From the NCBI GenBank assembly GCA_028692875.1, contig JAQUWL010000004.1, positions 1 through 64,000 on the forward strand: a stretch of 64,000 nt of DNA, read 5' to 3'. Positions 26,554 to 36,139 of this stretch are shown piece after piece (position 1 is the stretch's first letter; every line of letters begins with the position of its first letter). This DNA comes from Sulfurospirillaceae bacterium (lineage in GTDB: Bacteria; Campylobacterota; Campylobacteria; Campylobacterales; Sulfurospirillaceae). The notes under the pieces are model-generated. The model was not told the DNA's origin. It did no database searches and saw only the letters and a list, made by a program, of their open reading frames with translations. Made by a program: the position numbers and the translations under genes.

Positions 26554-28250
26554 TTTTTACCTCTTAACATCTGATAATCCCCTGCTCGTAGCTCTTCTGT
26601 AAGTATTTTTATACTATCTTCAGATACACCCATTTCGCGCAATACACCTTTTCCAAAAAAGATACTTCCCTCTGCAACTTCTGGAACTGCCCAATTTGCA
26701 CCCATTGATATTATAGAATCAGCATCATCAATATCTTTTGCTCTAACAACAACTTTTACACTGGGATAGTTTGTCTTTATGGCAGATACGATTTTGCGAG
26801 ATATTTTTTCCTCTCCCACTGTTACCACGACAAGCAAAGCCCCTGTTATATGAAGACTTTCTAAAAATTTAATGTCATCAGCGTGCCCAAAAAAAATATT
26901 ATGATTATTTTCTCTTCCAAACCGGACTCTTTTTATGCTTTGGTCAAACACAATAAAGGGTATTCCTGTTTTTTCAAGCATCAAAGAGATCATATACCCA
27001 ACTCTTCCATATCCAGCAACCACAACATGTGAGATATCTTCTTTTCTGCTAGGTGCATTGTCATCATCCTTGTCCTCTTCTTTAACATACTTTTGCGAAA
27101 TAAAATCTCCAATTTTAGTTAAAAGCGGTGTTAAAAGCATTGTAAAAGATATAATACCTATACCAATAACAAACGTGTAACTACTAATGACTCCGAGTGA
27201 TTTTGCCGCTCCAAAGATTACAAACCCAAACTCTCCCGACTGCGAAAGAAAAAAAGCGATTTTAACTGCAACATCTTTTGTAAATTTAAAAATGAGTGCC
27301 AAGAAAAAAATAACAGTAGCCTTTATCAACACAATAGCCCCCACATGAATGGCAAAAATATGTGCGTCTTTTGCGATTGTTGCTATATCAATAGACATTC
27401 CCACGGAAACGAAAAAAAGACTCATCAAAACGCCTTTAAAAGGCTCAATATACGCTTGTATTTGATAGCTATACACGGAGGTCGAAAGTAACATTCCCAT
27501 CATAAAAGCACCCAATGCCATAGATAGACCCACATACTCCATTGCCCAAGCAGAAAACACAACTGCAAGCATCACGCTCAAAAAAAAGCCCTCTTTGTTG
27601 AGTTCTTTAACAAGCCTATCTAAAACAAATGGCAAAATATATCTTCCCAGAACAAAGACGCCCCCTAGCATCGCAAAAATTATCATTAACTGCTCAAGAA
27701 AAGAGTGATTTTTTGTTAGTGTTCCGCTTTGAGAAAGAAGTGGTACAAGTGCCAAAAGAGGAACAACTGCTAAATCCTGCATAAGAAGTACTGCAAAAGA
27801 AGCTTTTCCATATGGCATTGTCATCTCCGCTCTTTCTTGAAGTATTTGTAAGACAAATGCGGTTGAAGACAAAGATAGCGTCAGCCCTATCAAAACGGCA
27901 CTCTTCCAAGAGGAGGCAAAAGTCATGGCATACAAAGCCAGTGCCCCTCCACAAAGTATTATCTGCAAAGAACCAAACCCAAAAACTTCTCGACGCATTG
28001 CCCATAATTTTTTTGGACGCATCTCCAGCCCTATCACAAACAAAAACAAAACAACGCCCAATTCAGTAAAATGCATGAGGGTCTCCACCTCATTTGTCAT
28101 CATCGGCCCTGGAGTATTTGGTCCTATAATAATCCCCGCTATCAACAACCCCAAGACTGACCCTAGCCCAATTTTTTTAAAAAAAGAAACGGATAAAGAG
28201 GTAACAAACAGCAGAAGCAATGCAGACATAAGAAAAGATTCGATTGACAT
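26550..28250 (-). CDS. CPA2 family cation:proton antiporter (KefB/KefC-like)
   Basis: 566 residues. About 12 membrane segments fill residues 1-385, with GLVLGLLIAGIIIGPNT-like sequence at the start, VLLMQDLAVVPLLAL and SQSGEFGFVIFGAA, which are hallmarks of the Kef/CPA2 family. A cytoplasmic RCK_N/TrkA-N NAD-binding domain follows (VVVAGYGRVGYMISLMLEKT, about 410-530). There is no long C-terminal RCK_C domain. It probably exchanges potassium or sodium for protons. Ion and gating ligand cannot be set. Confidence 0.91.
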   Translation of the reverse strand: MSIESFLMSALLLLFVTSLSVSFFKKIGLGSVLGLLIAGIIIGPNTPGPMMTNEVETLMHFTELGVVLFLFVIGLEMRPKKLWAMRREVFGFGSLQIILCGGALALYAMTFASSWKSAVLIGLTLSLSSTAFVLQILQERAEMTMPYGKASFAVLLMQDLAVVPLLALVPLLSQSGTLTKNHSFLEQLMIIFAMLGGVFVLGRYILPFVLDRLVKELNKEGFFLSVMLAVVFSAWAMEYVGLSMALGAFMMGMLLSTSVYSYQIQAYIEPFKGVLMSLFFVSVGMSIDIATIAKDAHIFAIHVGAIVLIKATVIFFLALIFKFTKDVAVKIAFFLSQSGEFGFVIFGAAKSLGVISSYTFVIGIGIISFTMLLTPLLTKIGDFISQKYVKEEDKDDDNAPSRKEDISHVVVAGYGRVGYMISLMLEKTGIPFIVFDQSIKRVRFGRENNHNIFFGHADDIKFLESLHITGALLVVVTVGEEKISRKIVSAIKTNYPSVKVVVRAKDIDDADSIISMGANWAVPEVAEGSIFFGKGVLREMGVSEDSIKILTEELRAGDYQMLRGKN

Positions 28251-28325
28251 AAAATTCCTTTCAAATAGACCTTTAGCGAGGTTTTTGTGTTAAAATTATA
28301 ACAAACAAAAAAAGAGGTATATCAT

Positions 28326-28826
28326 ATGAATACTCGAGCCACTATACAAGATAAAATCTTAGATTATATTTATCTTACTTCAAAAAAACCCATTTTACTC
28401 AAGGATATGCTAACCGCAAATAGTCAATTTAACGAAGGGCTGTATGTAGATTCGGCAAAACTTGGTTTTCGTATGAAAATTGCTCGTGCATATCTTGTTT
28501 ATACTGGAATTTGTTGTTTGATTTTAATTCCGCTTTTTGGTGTTACGCATGCACTTTTAGCAAACATAGACTCACATGTTTCAATACTAGGTGTAGTTAT
28601 AGCAACTGCTGGTGTATTTATTGGTTTTAATTTTTTTAAATCCAAAATGAGAGATGCAATAGCTCTTAAGCAAATCAAAAAAGCATGGAGTGTTCATTTG
28701 CCATACTTTCCATACGAAAAATACTCGGTACATGTAGAGAAAATCTATAACGAAGCAGTAAAAAAAGAGATTCAGAAAAAAGATTTAGAAAAATATATTT
28801 TAGACAATATAGTCAAAGAGGGCTAA
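28326..28826 (+). CDS. Unknown two-segment membrane protein
   Basis: 166 residues. Two predicted membrane segments (about 51-75 and 84-104) sit between a basic N-terminal region and a charged, helical C-terminal tail (about 105-166, ending LDNIVKEG). No lipobox or signal peptide. TGTTAAAATTATAAC upstream (about 28289-28303) is a plausible -10 region. A stem-loop terminator overlaps its stop codon. I do not recognise the family. Confidence 0.75.
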   Translation: MNTRATIQDKILDYIYLTSKKPILLKDMLTANSQFNEGLYVDSAKLGFRMKIARAYLVYTGICCLILIPLFGVTHALLANIDSHVSILGVVIATAGVFIGFNFFKSKMRDAIALKQIKKAWSVHLPYFPYEKYSVHVEKIYNEAVKKEIQKKDLEKYILDNIVKEG

Positions 28827-28835
28827 GCCCTCTTT
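28815..28835. terminator. Convergent terminator whose loop is a stop codon
   Basis: AAAGAGGGC (28815-28823) and GCCCTCTTT (28827-28835) with the three-base loop TAA (28824-28826), which is the stop codon of the gene at 28326. The hairpin ends one base before the hemG stop of the opposite strand. T runs lie on the + side (TTTTTAC). It can serve both genes. Confidence 0.85.
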
Positions 28836-30167
28836 TTACAACTCATTAACCACTTGTTGAGCACATTTTTTAGCGTTACTTACGCAATCATTCAAGCCAA
28901 CCCCAAAGTAGGCATTTGAGCTTAAATAAAGCCCTTTATGTCGTTCGAGTTGCGCAAATAATTTTTCCATCTTTTGTGAATGCCCAACACGATAATTTGG
29001 AATTCCTTTTTCATATCTTTTTACAAATACAACATCAGGTTGTGCATCTAGACCCATCGTCTCTTTTATTCCATTTTTTGCCATCTCAATAAGCTCTTCA
29101 TCACTTTTTAGTGCAAGTTCAGGACTTCTCTGACCACCAATCATCACACGAACGGATTTTTTACCAGATGGGGCTCTATCATCAAAAATGGAGCTATCCC
29201 ACAACACTCCCAGAACCTCTTTTTTGGCCGAAGTTGTTGTAAGTAGACCAAATCCATCTAAATCGTGAGGAAGTGCATTGTAACCAAAGCCAACAACACT
29301 GATGGGCGAATACTCGATATCATCAAGCTCATTGGCCAATACTTCATCAAACTCACGCACCAACGATGAGCTTACATAGGATGGCGTTGAGAGAATCACC
29401 TTGTCAAAACTCATATCAATATTTGTTGCTAAAACTTTATATTTGCCATCATGTAGCTCTATCTTTTCAATCTCACAATTTGTTACTATGTCTATATCGC
29501 AAGCCTTTGCAACTCTTTCAATAAAGTTTGAAACGCCTTGTTTAAAACTCATTAAAATCCCGCCTGGACCTGCCTCTTTTTTGCGTTTTGCCAACATTCC
29601 CTTGAACAATCCGCCATACTCTTGCTCTAGCTTTACAACAGCCGGAAAGGCTGATTTTACAGATATTTTATCTGGGGACGAGGCAAAAATACCTGCCACC
29701 ATCGCATCCAAAAAGACGTCGGTCATCTCTTTGCCTACACGGCGATATCCAAAACTTTGCAATGTCTCATGCGTATCATCTTTTTTTGGTGCTATAAAAA
29801 ACTCACATGCAACCCTAAGTTTTCCCGCCAATGAAAGCAGGGGTGTTTTTAAAAATGCTTTTGGAGATTCTGGAAGAGGGCACAAGGAGTCTTTATAGAT
29901 AAAGCGTTTTCTTGCACTATCATTACTGCGTATCAAAATATCGCCACATCCGCTTTGCTCAACCAAATCAAGCGTATCTGGCTTATTGGACAAAAATCCA
30001 TTACTACCCTCTTCAAAAAAGAAGCCCTCTTTTTCAACGGTACTCATCTTTCCGCCAAGTCGACCCTCTTTTTCAAAAAGCGTTATTTGTGCCTTTGGCT
30101 CTGCTTGACGTATATAAAAAGCGGTGGCTAGGGCACTGATACCTCCGCCTATGATGGCTATTTTCAT
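28836..30167 (-). CDS. hemG: Oxygen-type protoporphyrinogen oxidase (HemG/HemY family)
   Basis: 443 residues. N-terminal FAD motif IAIIGGGISALATAFYI, the GRLGGKMSTVEKEGFFFEEG second half, and C-terminal GLYLSSNAYFGVGLNDCVSN are those of the flavin-dependent protoporphyrinogen oxidase (formerly HemY). It oxidises protoporphyrinogen IX to protoporphyrin IX in haem synthesis. Some Campylobacterota use the unrelated HemJ instead. The next gene upstream, rarA, is on the same strand 70 bp away. Confidence 0.9.
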   Translation of the reverse strand: MKIAIIGGGISALATAFYIRQAEPKAQITLFEKEGRLGGKMSTVEKEGFFFEEGSNGFLSNKPDTLDLVEQSGCGDILIRSNDSARKRFIYKDSLCPLPESPKAFLKTPLLSLAGKLRVACEFFIAPKKDDTHETLQSFGYRRVGKEMTDVFLDAMVAGIFASSPDKISVKSAFPAVVKLEQEYGGLFKGMLAKRKKEAGPGGILMSFKQGVSNFIERVAKACDIDIVTNCEIEKIELHDGKYKVLATNIDMSFDKVILSTPSYVSSSLVREFDEVLANELDDIEYSPISVVGFGYNALPHDLDGFGLLTTTSAKKEVLGVLWDSSIFDDRAPSGKKSVRVMIGGQRSPELALKSDEELIEMAKNGIKETMGLDAQPDVVFVKRYEKGIPNYRVGHSQKMEKLFAQLERHKGLYLSSNAYFGVGLNDCVSNAKKCAQQVVNEL

Positions 30168-30236
30168 GATGTCTCCATTTAAATTGGTAAGATATTATAG
30201 AATTTTTTTAAACAAATTAGCCTTACATGTAAGGAT

Positions 30237-31424
30237 TTAAGGTTTTTTAGTTATTTTTTCAAGCCACTCATTTAGAGTTTTTTCATAACCAACACTTTTG
30301 GATGAGTAAAACTTCAACGGCTTTTCCAAATACTTTTGCTTAACCCAACCGCCAAAATCATGTGGATAAAGATATCCTTTAGGGGAGGGGCTTTTAAGAT
30401 GTTGTGGTACTTTAAGTGCTTTTTGTTCTCTAACATAAGCTAACGCATCATTAATAGCAACATATGCACTATTTGATTTTGGGCTACATGTAAGATAAAT
30501 CAAACATTGAGAAAGGGGAATTCTAGCTTCTGGATAGCCAATCTTGCTAACTATAAAAAGAGTGTTTGAAGCGATAGTTATGGCATTTGGATTTGCGTTG
30601 CCAATATCTTCACTTGCCAAAATAGCCAATCTTCTTGCGATAAAATCAGGACTCTCTCCACCATCAATCAATCTTGCAAGATAATACAACCCTGCATCTA
30701 CATCACTTCCTCGCACACTTTTTATCATAGCACTGATAAGATTATAGTGCGAATCATCACTGCTAATACCATCTTTAAGTGCGTTTGGTCGTAGAGCTTT
30801 GAGCGTCTCTAGGGTTACATGTAGGTCTATCTTAAGGGCAAATTCCAAAAGATTTAAGAGCGACCTAGCATCACCTGCGCTTGAATGAATAAGATAATTT
30901 CTCGCATCATCATCAATAGTAAAGGAATTTTTTCTTTTAACGCTCTCTAAAATATCCTCAAGGTCTTTGGTCTCAAGCGGATAAAATTCAAACAACATCA
31001 TACGAGATCGAATGCCAGAACTTAGAGTAAAATAGGGATTCTCTGTCGATGCACCAACAACAATGGCTTCGTGATTTTCCATAGGAAGAAGAAGAACTTC
31101 TTGTTGCGTTTTAGAGAGTCGGTGAACCTCATCAATAAATATCAGAGGCCTTTGCAAGCCGTGCTTGTGCTGTGCTATGATTTTGCGAAACTCTTCCACT
31201 TTGACGCTCGTAGCGTCAAGCTCATAAAAAGGTAGCTCTAGCGTTTTGGCAACGATTTTTGCCAAAGTTGTTTTGCCAACACCCGCTGGTCCAAAAAAGA
31301 TACAATGAGGCATCGTGCTAGATTTTAAAAGTTTGCTAAAAGCGCTATGCGGACTGCACAAATGTTTTTGTCCGCACATCTCTTCGATAGTAGCGGGACG
31401 CAAAGATACCGCTAAGTTATTCAT
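30237..31424 (-). CDS. rarA: Replication-associated recombination protein A (RarA/MgsA AAA+ ATPase)
   Basis: 395 residues. Walker A FFGPAGVGKTTLAKIVA, Walker B PLIFIDEVHRLSKTQQEVLL, sensor 1 VGASTENPYF and the C-terminal clamp-loader-like region with SEDIGNANPNA and PKSNSAYVAINDAL. Members act at stalled replication forks. Its start lies inside the 3' end of the upstream pseudouridine synthase gene (8-bp overlap). Three TACATGTA sites occur in and just downstream of it. Confidence 0.94.
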   Translation of the reverse strand: MNNLAVSLRPATIEEMCGQKHLCSPHSAFSKLLKSSTMPHCIFFGPAGVGKTTLAKIVAKTLELPFYELDATSVKVEEFRKIIAQHKHGLQRPLIFIDEVHRLSKTQQEVLLLPMENHEAIVVGASTENPYFTLSSGIRSRMMLFEFYPLETKDLEDILESVKRKNSFTIDDDARNYLIHSSAGDARSLLNLLEFALKIDLHVTLETLKALRPNALKDGISSDDSHYNLISAMIKSVRGSDVDAGLYYLARLIDGGESPDFIARRLAILASEDIGNANPNAITIASNTLFIVSKIGYPEARIPLSQCLIYLTCSPKSNSAYVAINDALAYVREQKALKVPQHLKSPSPKGYLYPHDFGGWVKQKYLEKPLKFYSSKSVGYEKTLNEWLEKITKKP

Positions 31425-32202
31425 CCTTGTTTTGACCCTCTACATAGTCCAAATAGTCTCTTAAAGCAGAGTATTCATTGGCCTCCAAAAATCGCATTTT
31501 CCCAGGCTTCAACATTCCCAAATCTACTCGCCCATAACTAACACGCTTCAAATCCACAACATCCACATCAAAATAGCCAAAAAATCTTCTAAGTTCTCTA
31601 TTTTTGCCCTCATTTATCGTTACTTTGAGAGTAGAGTAGGTTGGTGAATTTTTAATTATTCGATACTGTATAAAAGGTGCAAAGTCCATAGCTCTAACAT
31701 CACTAAGCTCGTGCCCACCTTTTCTAGCATCTTGTACATGTAGACCTTCTCGCATCGCAAGCTCCATCGCCTGAGTGATAGGGCCGTTGATTTTGACATA
31801 ATAAACTCGCTCCAAGTCCCCATGCATCAAAGCAGAAACAACAGAAGGAGAGTCACACAAAAGAAGCAACCCCTCACTTGCAAAATCAAGTCTGCCTACA
31901 CTTAGAAAATGTGCATAACGCTTTGGCAAAGAATCATAAATAGTTTTACGACCCCTATCGTCCTTCTTACTTACTAGCTCACCTTTTGGCTTATGATATA
32001 CAATAACCGTATATTGGGTTTTCTCAAATAGTGCTTTGCCGTTAATAACGATTTTATTTTTAAAGCTTACTTTGGTCGACAAGTCATCAACCACTTTGCC
32101 ATCCACTTGAACTTCGCCCTTTTTAATCAACTCGTCAGCTTCACGGCGTGAGTATCTAGTATTGTGCGAAATCATCTTGTTTAATCTTATGGGTGTATTC
32201 AT
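31417..32202 (-). CDS. RsuA/RluB-family pseudouridine synthase
   Basis: 261 residues. An S4 RNA-binding domain (about 1-60, RLNKMISHNTRYSRREADEL) is followed by the catalytic domain with VGRLDFASEGLLLL (catalytic aspartate) and INEGKNRELRRFFGYF, diagnostic of the RsuA/RluB/E/F group. It isomerises specific uridines in rRNA; whether the substrate is 16S or 23S cannot be told. The start overlaps the kpsF stop by 4 bp (ATGA). Confidence 0.93.
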   Translation of the reverse strand: MNTPIRLNKMISHNTRYSRREADELIKKGEVQVDGKVVDDLSTKVSFKNKIVINGKALFEKTQYTVIVYHKPKGELVSKKDDRGRKTIYDSLPKRYAHFLSVGRLDFASEGLLLLCDSPSVVSALMHGDLERVYYVKINGPITQAMELAMREGLHVQDARKGGHELSDVRAMDFAPFIQYRIIKNSPTYSTLKVTINEGKNRELRRFFGYFDVDVVDLKRVSYGRVDLGMLKPGKMRFLEANEYSALRDYLDYVEGQNKDE

Positions 32203-33164
32203 TTTATTCCTGCTTCTACGAGGTTATGTATATGCAATACACCCTCAATTTTTCCACTCTCGTCAGTCACTACTAGCAACTGAATCTTGCATGACTCTAT
32301 CAAAGCCAAAGCATCACTTGCCAAAAGATTTGAGTTGGTTATCGTTTTTGGATTTTTAGTAGCGTACTCCAAGGCGGATGCCTCCATAGAAAAATCACTA
32401 CGCATCAACGCTCTTCTTAAATCCCCATCGCTTAGTACTGCTAACAGTTTTGAGTTATTATCTGCGATAAGAACATTGCCGAGTCTCCCCTCGCTCATCG
32501 CAACAATCGCATCTTTTAAAGGTGTAGATTCGCTAACAATCGGCAAATCGTTATGTAACATCAAGTCTTTTACTTTCACAAATAAACGCCTGCCCAAACT
32601 ACCGCCTGGATGAAACGAAGCAAAATCCTCTTTTTGAAAATTTTTCTTTTTCATTAGACAAACAGCTAACGCATCACCCAGCGCTAACGTGAGCGTAGTT
32701 GAGGTAGTCGGTGCTGCGTCAAGCGGACACGCTTCTTTTTCTACATGTAGCGCTAAAAATACATCACTGTATCGTCCCAATGAGGAATTTTTGGATTTTG
32801 CCATACCTATAAGTGGAATATCAAAACGCTTGACATGTGGCAATATTTTGATAAGCTCTTCACTTTCACCGCTATAACTTATCGCCAACACAGCATCATC
32901 TTTGCTTATCATTCCCAGATCTCCATGCATTGCCTCGGTAGGATGCAAAAAGAAACTGCTGGTGCCTGTACTTGCGAGCGTTGCGGCTATTTTTGCGCCT
33001 ATGAGCCCGCTTTTGCCAACGCCTGTTACAATTAACTTGCCTTTTATGTTGGCTATTAAATTTGTCGCCTCTGCCATCTCATCGCCAATAAGTGTCGCAG
33101 CATGTGCTAACTCTTTAGCTTCAAGCTCAATTACCTCTTTGGCTATCTGTTTAAAATCGTACAT
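32199..33164 (-). CDS. kpsF: KpsF/GutQ family arabinose-5-phosphate isomerase
   Basis: 321 residues. An SIS sugar-isomerase domain (about 35-170, with TGVGKSGLIGAKIAATLAST, EAMHGDLGM and SYSGESEE) precedes two CBS domains (about 205-320). This architecture makes arabinose-5-phosphate for Kdo and lipopolysaccharide synthesis. Same order ksgA-rnj-kpsF is known in H. pylori. A TACATGTAG site encodes LHV in it. Confidence 0.95.
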   Translation of the reverse strand: MYDFKQIAKEVIELEAKELAHAATLIGDEMAEATNLIANIKGKLIVTGVGKSGLIGAKIAATLASTGTSSFFLHPTEAMHGDLGMISKDDAVLAISYSGESEELIKILPHVKRFDIPLIGMAKSKNSSLGRYSDVFLALHVEKEACPLDAAPTTSTTLTLALGDALAVCLMKKKNFQKEDFASFHPGGSLGRRLFVKVKDLMLHNDLPIVSESTPLKDAIVAMSEGRLGNVLIADNNSKLLAVLSDGDLRRALMRSDFSMEASALEYATKNPKTITNSNLLASDALALIESCKIQLLVVTDESGKIEGVLHIHNLVEAGIK

Positions 33165-33172
33165 CCGTTTTC

Positions 33173-35182
33173 CTACATCATAAATATCGTCGGAACGATG
33201 GTTGGGTATTTTTTCATTTGTCTGTAAATATGCTTTCGCACCACTTGTCGCACCTCATTTTCAAGAGCCCTGCTGTTCTCCAAAAGCTCTTTTTTTGCAT
33301 TGACAAGAAACTGGTCAATAACACCTTCCATCTCAACAGAAAACGCTTTATCGTCTTTGTCTGACACCAAACCATAACTAATAATCTTTGGTTTTGAGAT
33401 AAGTTTGTGCTCACTTTTGTCTAGTTGAATTACCAACATAACAAGCCCAGAATCCGCCAATTTTTGACGGTCTATAACAACATCATCAGCTATTTGTTCG
33501 TTTATCTGGTTGTCAATAAAAACTTTTCCCGTTTTAACGGATTTAACTTTTTTCATATATTTTGAACACAACTCTATCTGGTCGCCATCACTCATTAAAA
33601 CGATATTTTTCTCTGAAATACCACACGAAATAGCCGTCTCTTTATGTCTTGCTATGTGATTATACTCGCCATGTACAGGTAGGAAAAATTTTGGCTTCGT
33701 CAATCTTAGGATAAGTTTTTGCTCTTCTTGTGCTGCGTGACCACTTACATGTATCTCACTAAAGTCTTGATATGCCACATTTGCACCACTTTTCATTAAA
33801 AAGTTAAGCACCTTTGAAACGCTTCCCTCATTCCCAGGAATTGCCTTTGCGGAGATAATAATCTGATCCGTTGGCTTGATTTTGATATGACGATGCTCAT
33901 CAGTTGCCATACGATACAAAGCACTCATAGTCTCGCCTTGGCTTCCTGTTGTAACGATAAGAACATCTTTGTCTGGGTATTTATTGACCTCATGTGGATC
34001 AATAAAAATGCTCTTGTCTAACTCAATATACCCCAAATCAATCGCCGTAAAGAGGTTTCTCTCCATGGAGCGACCAATAACAGAAACTTTTCTTCCGTAT
34101 TTTAGCCCATATTCAATCGCTTGATAAACCCTATGGATGTTTGAAGAAAACGTCGACATAATAACTCTTCCTTTGGACTTTGCAAAAATGCTATCAAAGG
34201 TCTTTCCAACGGTAATTTCGCTTCTTGTAATGCCTTCTTTGTAGGAATTTGTGCTATCGCTCATTAAACACAAAACCCCTTTTTCGCCGTAGTGGGCAAA
34301 GCGGTGAAGATCTGTTACATAGCCATCCATTGGTGTATGGTCTATCTTGAAGTCGCCAGTATGGATAATCGTTCCAACTTCTGTTGTAATAGCAAGTGAG
34401 GAGGCATCAATAATAGAGTGTGTTATATGTATCCACTCGACTTCAAAATCGCCGATTTTGTAAATTTTTCTCTTTTCGACTGGTCTAAAGAATCTCTTTT
34501 GATTTTTCAATCCATGCTCATCAAATTTATTGGAAAGCATGCCTAGGGGCAACGGTGTTGCATAAAGCGGAAACTGCATCTCTTTAAAAAGGTAAGCAAC
34601 CGCTCCTATATGATCCTCGTGTGCATGCGAAATCACTACTCCTGCTATTTTCTTTTTGATTTGTCGAAGATAAGAAAAATCTGGCACTAAAATATCAACA
34701 CCATGCATATCTTCGCTTGGAAAACTCATTCCCACGTCTAAAATTATTGCTGAAGTATCAGTTTCAAAAACACAAATATTTCCACCTATTTCGCCAAGCC
34801 CACCTAAAGGGGTTATTTTGATTTTGCCTTTAGAGTTTTGCTCGATACTCGCAAAATCATTAAGCCTAAGCTTGTGCATCTTTTTATTGGCATCTATCGC
34901 CTTTTTCATATCTCTTTGCCACGCCTCATTTCCCTCTATTGAACTTGTTGGTGCTTTGTTATTTTTTCTTCTTTTGTTATTACCAGATTTTGCTTGCTTA
35001 TTGCCCTGCTCTTGCGAAACACCAGTTTGAGGATTTTCTCCCTCTTGTTTTTGATGGTTCTGTTGGGGATTTGGGTAAGGTTTTCTTGGCCTATTTCTGT
35101 TCTGATTTGGGTTCTGGCTTGGGGCTTTTTCTTGATTATTGCCTTCAGTCTGCTGTTGTTGTATCTCTTTTTCTTGCATCAT
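33173..35182 (-). CDS. rnj: Ribonuclease J
   Basis: 669 residues. A long hydrophilic N-terminal extension (about 1-110, rich in Gln, Asn, Lys, Arg and Pro) resembles the disordered one of H. pylori RNase J. Then the metallo-beta-lactamase core: VISHAHEDHIGAVAYLFKE (metal ligands), IHTGDFKIDHTP, beta-CASP FSSNIHRVYQAI and HVSGHAAQEEQKLILRL. The C-terminal domain ends IYRQMKKYPTIVPTIFMM. It is the main 5'-3' exo/endoribonuclease of these bacteria. The 5' end overlaps the ksgA 3' end by 38 bp. Confidence 0.96.
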   Translation of the reverse strand: MMQEKEIQQQQTEGNNQEKAPSQNPNQNRNRPRKPYPNPQQNHQKQEGENPQTGVSQEQGNKQAKSGNNKRRKNNKAPTSSIEGNEAWQRDMKKAIDANKKMHKLRLNDFASIEQNSKGKIKITPLGGLGEIGGNICVFETDTSAIILDVGMSFPSEDMHGVDILVPDFSYLRQIKKKIAGVVISHAHEDHIGAVAYLFKEMQFPLYATPLPLGMLSNKFDEHGLKNQKRFFRPVEKRKIYKIGDFEVEWIHITHSIIDASSLAITTEVGTIIHTGDFKIDHTPMDGYVTDLHRFAHYGEKGVLCLMSDSTNSYKEGITRSEITVGKTFDSIFAKSKGRVIMSTFSSNIHRVYQAIEYGLKYGRKVSVIGRSMERNLFTAIDLGYIELDKSIFIDPHEVNKYPDKDVLIVTTGSQGETMSALYRMATDEHRHIKIKPTDQIIISAKAIPGNEGSVSKVLNFLMKSGANVAYQDFSEIHVSGHAAQEEQKLILRLTKPKFFLPVHGEYNHIARHKETAISCGISEKNIVLMSDGDQIELCSKYMKKVKSVKTGKVFIDNQINEQIADDVVIDRQKLADSGLVMLVIQLDKSEHKLISKPKIISYGLVSDKDDKAFSVEMEGVIDQFLVNAKKELLENSRALENEVRQVVRKHIYRQMKKYPTIVPTIFMM

Positions 35183-35990
35183 TCAACCTTAGTTTTTTAA
35201 ATAGTAGATGATGAGACAAGACGCTAAGTTCATGAGGACGAATAGTTATTGGAAGGTTTTCATCATGCATAATCTCTTGCACGACTTCTTTGTTAAACTC
35301 TGACGAAATATTTTTCAGCCATGTTTTTCTGGGACTTTGAAACGAAGAGCGCAAATATCGCTTAAACGCCTTTAGTTGCTCTTTTGATTCAAATAATCCA
35401 GAAAATTTACCTTCAATAAACTCTTTTTGTTTGTCAATTTTGAGAATGGACGACACCACTTTTGGGCGTGGCTCAAACGACTCTGGAGGAACATCAAATA
35501 GCAGGGAAGCACTGCCTATGCTCTGCGCCAAAATCGCCAAAGAGGTAAACTCTTTTGTCTTTGGAAGTGCGGCAAACTTTTGCGCAACCTCTTTTTGAAC
35601 CATAACTATCATGGACTTACAATTTTGATCCTCTAGGGCATCCAAAATAATAGTCGTTGCAATATAATAGGGAAGATTGGCAATCAAATCATAAGGCTCA
35701 TCACAAAGACTACCTTGTTCAAATTGCTTTAAAACATCGGCATAAACCAATGTTAATCTATCTTCGCTTATTGGAGTTGCAAATTTTCCTCTCAAATAAA
35801 CACACAAATCTTCATCGACCTCATAAGCTGTCAAGGGCTTTACGCTCAACAGCTCCTGCGTCAAATCACCTAATCCAGGCCCAATCTCAACAAGTTTTCG
35901 AGAATTTTTGGGCATCGATTGGATGATTTTGTTTAAAATGCTTCTATCTTTGAGAAAGTTTTGTCCAAACTTTTTTTTCGCCTCTATCAA
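35145..35990 (-). CDS. ksgA: 16S rRNA dimethyladenosine transferase
   Basis: 281 residues from a TTG at 35990, preceded by AAGGTG, giving (M)IEAKKKFGQNFLKD, the conserved start of KsgA. A longer in-frame ATG at 36155 would overlap divergent hisF and is unlikely. Motifs LVEIGPGLGDLTQELL (SAM) and NLPYYIAT (catalytic) are intact. It dimethylates two adenines of the 16S 3' stem. Its 3' end overlaps rnj. Confidence 0.95.
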   Translation of the reverse strand: MIEAKKKFGQNFLKDRSILNKIIQSMPKNSRKLVEIGPGLGDLTQELLSVKPLTAYEVDEDLCVYLRGKFATPISEDRLTLVYADVLKQFEQGSLCDEPYDLIANLPYYIATTIILDALEDQNCKSMIVMVQKEVAQKFAALPKTKEFTSLAILAQSIGSASLLFDVPPESFEPRPKVVSSILKIDKQKEFIEGKFSGLFESKEQLKAFKRYLRSSFQSPRKTWLKNISSEFNKEVVQEIMHDENLPITIRPHELSVLSHHLLFKKLRLNDARKRDTTTAD

Positions 35991-36139
35991 TGTGCACCTT
36001 AACGCCGTGAATAAAATTTGCCCGATTATAACCACTGTTTGCTTCAGAATAGGTAAAAAATATAATATACCATCTTCAGAAGAGATTTTTAATTCTTTTG
36101 CTATGATTGTAACCACTAATTTTACTGCATTGGATGCGA

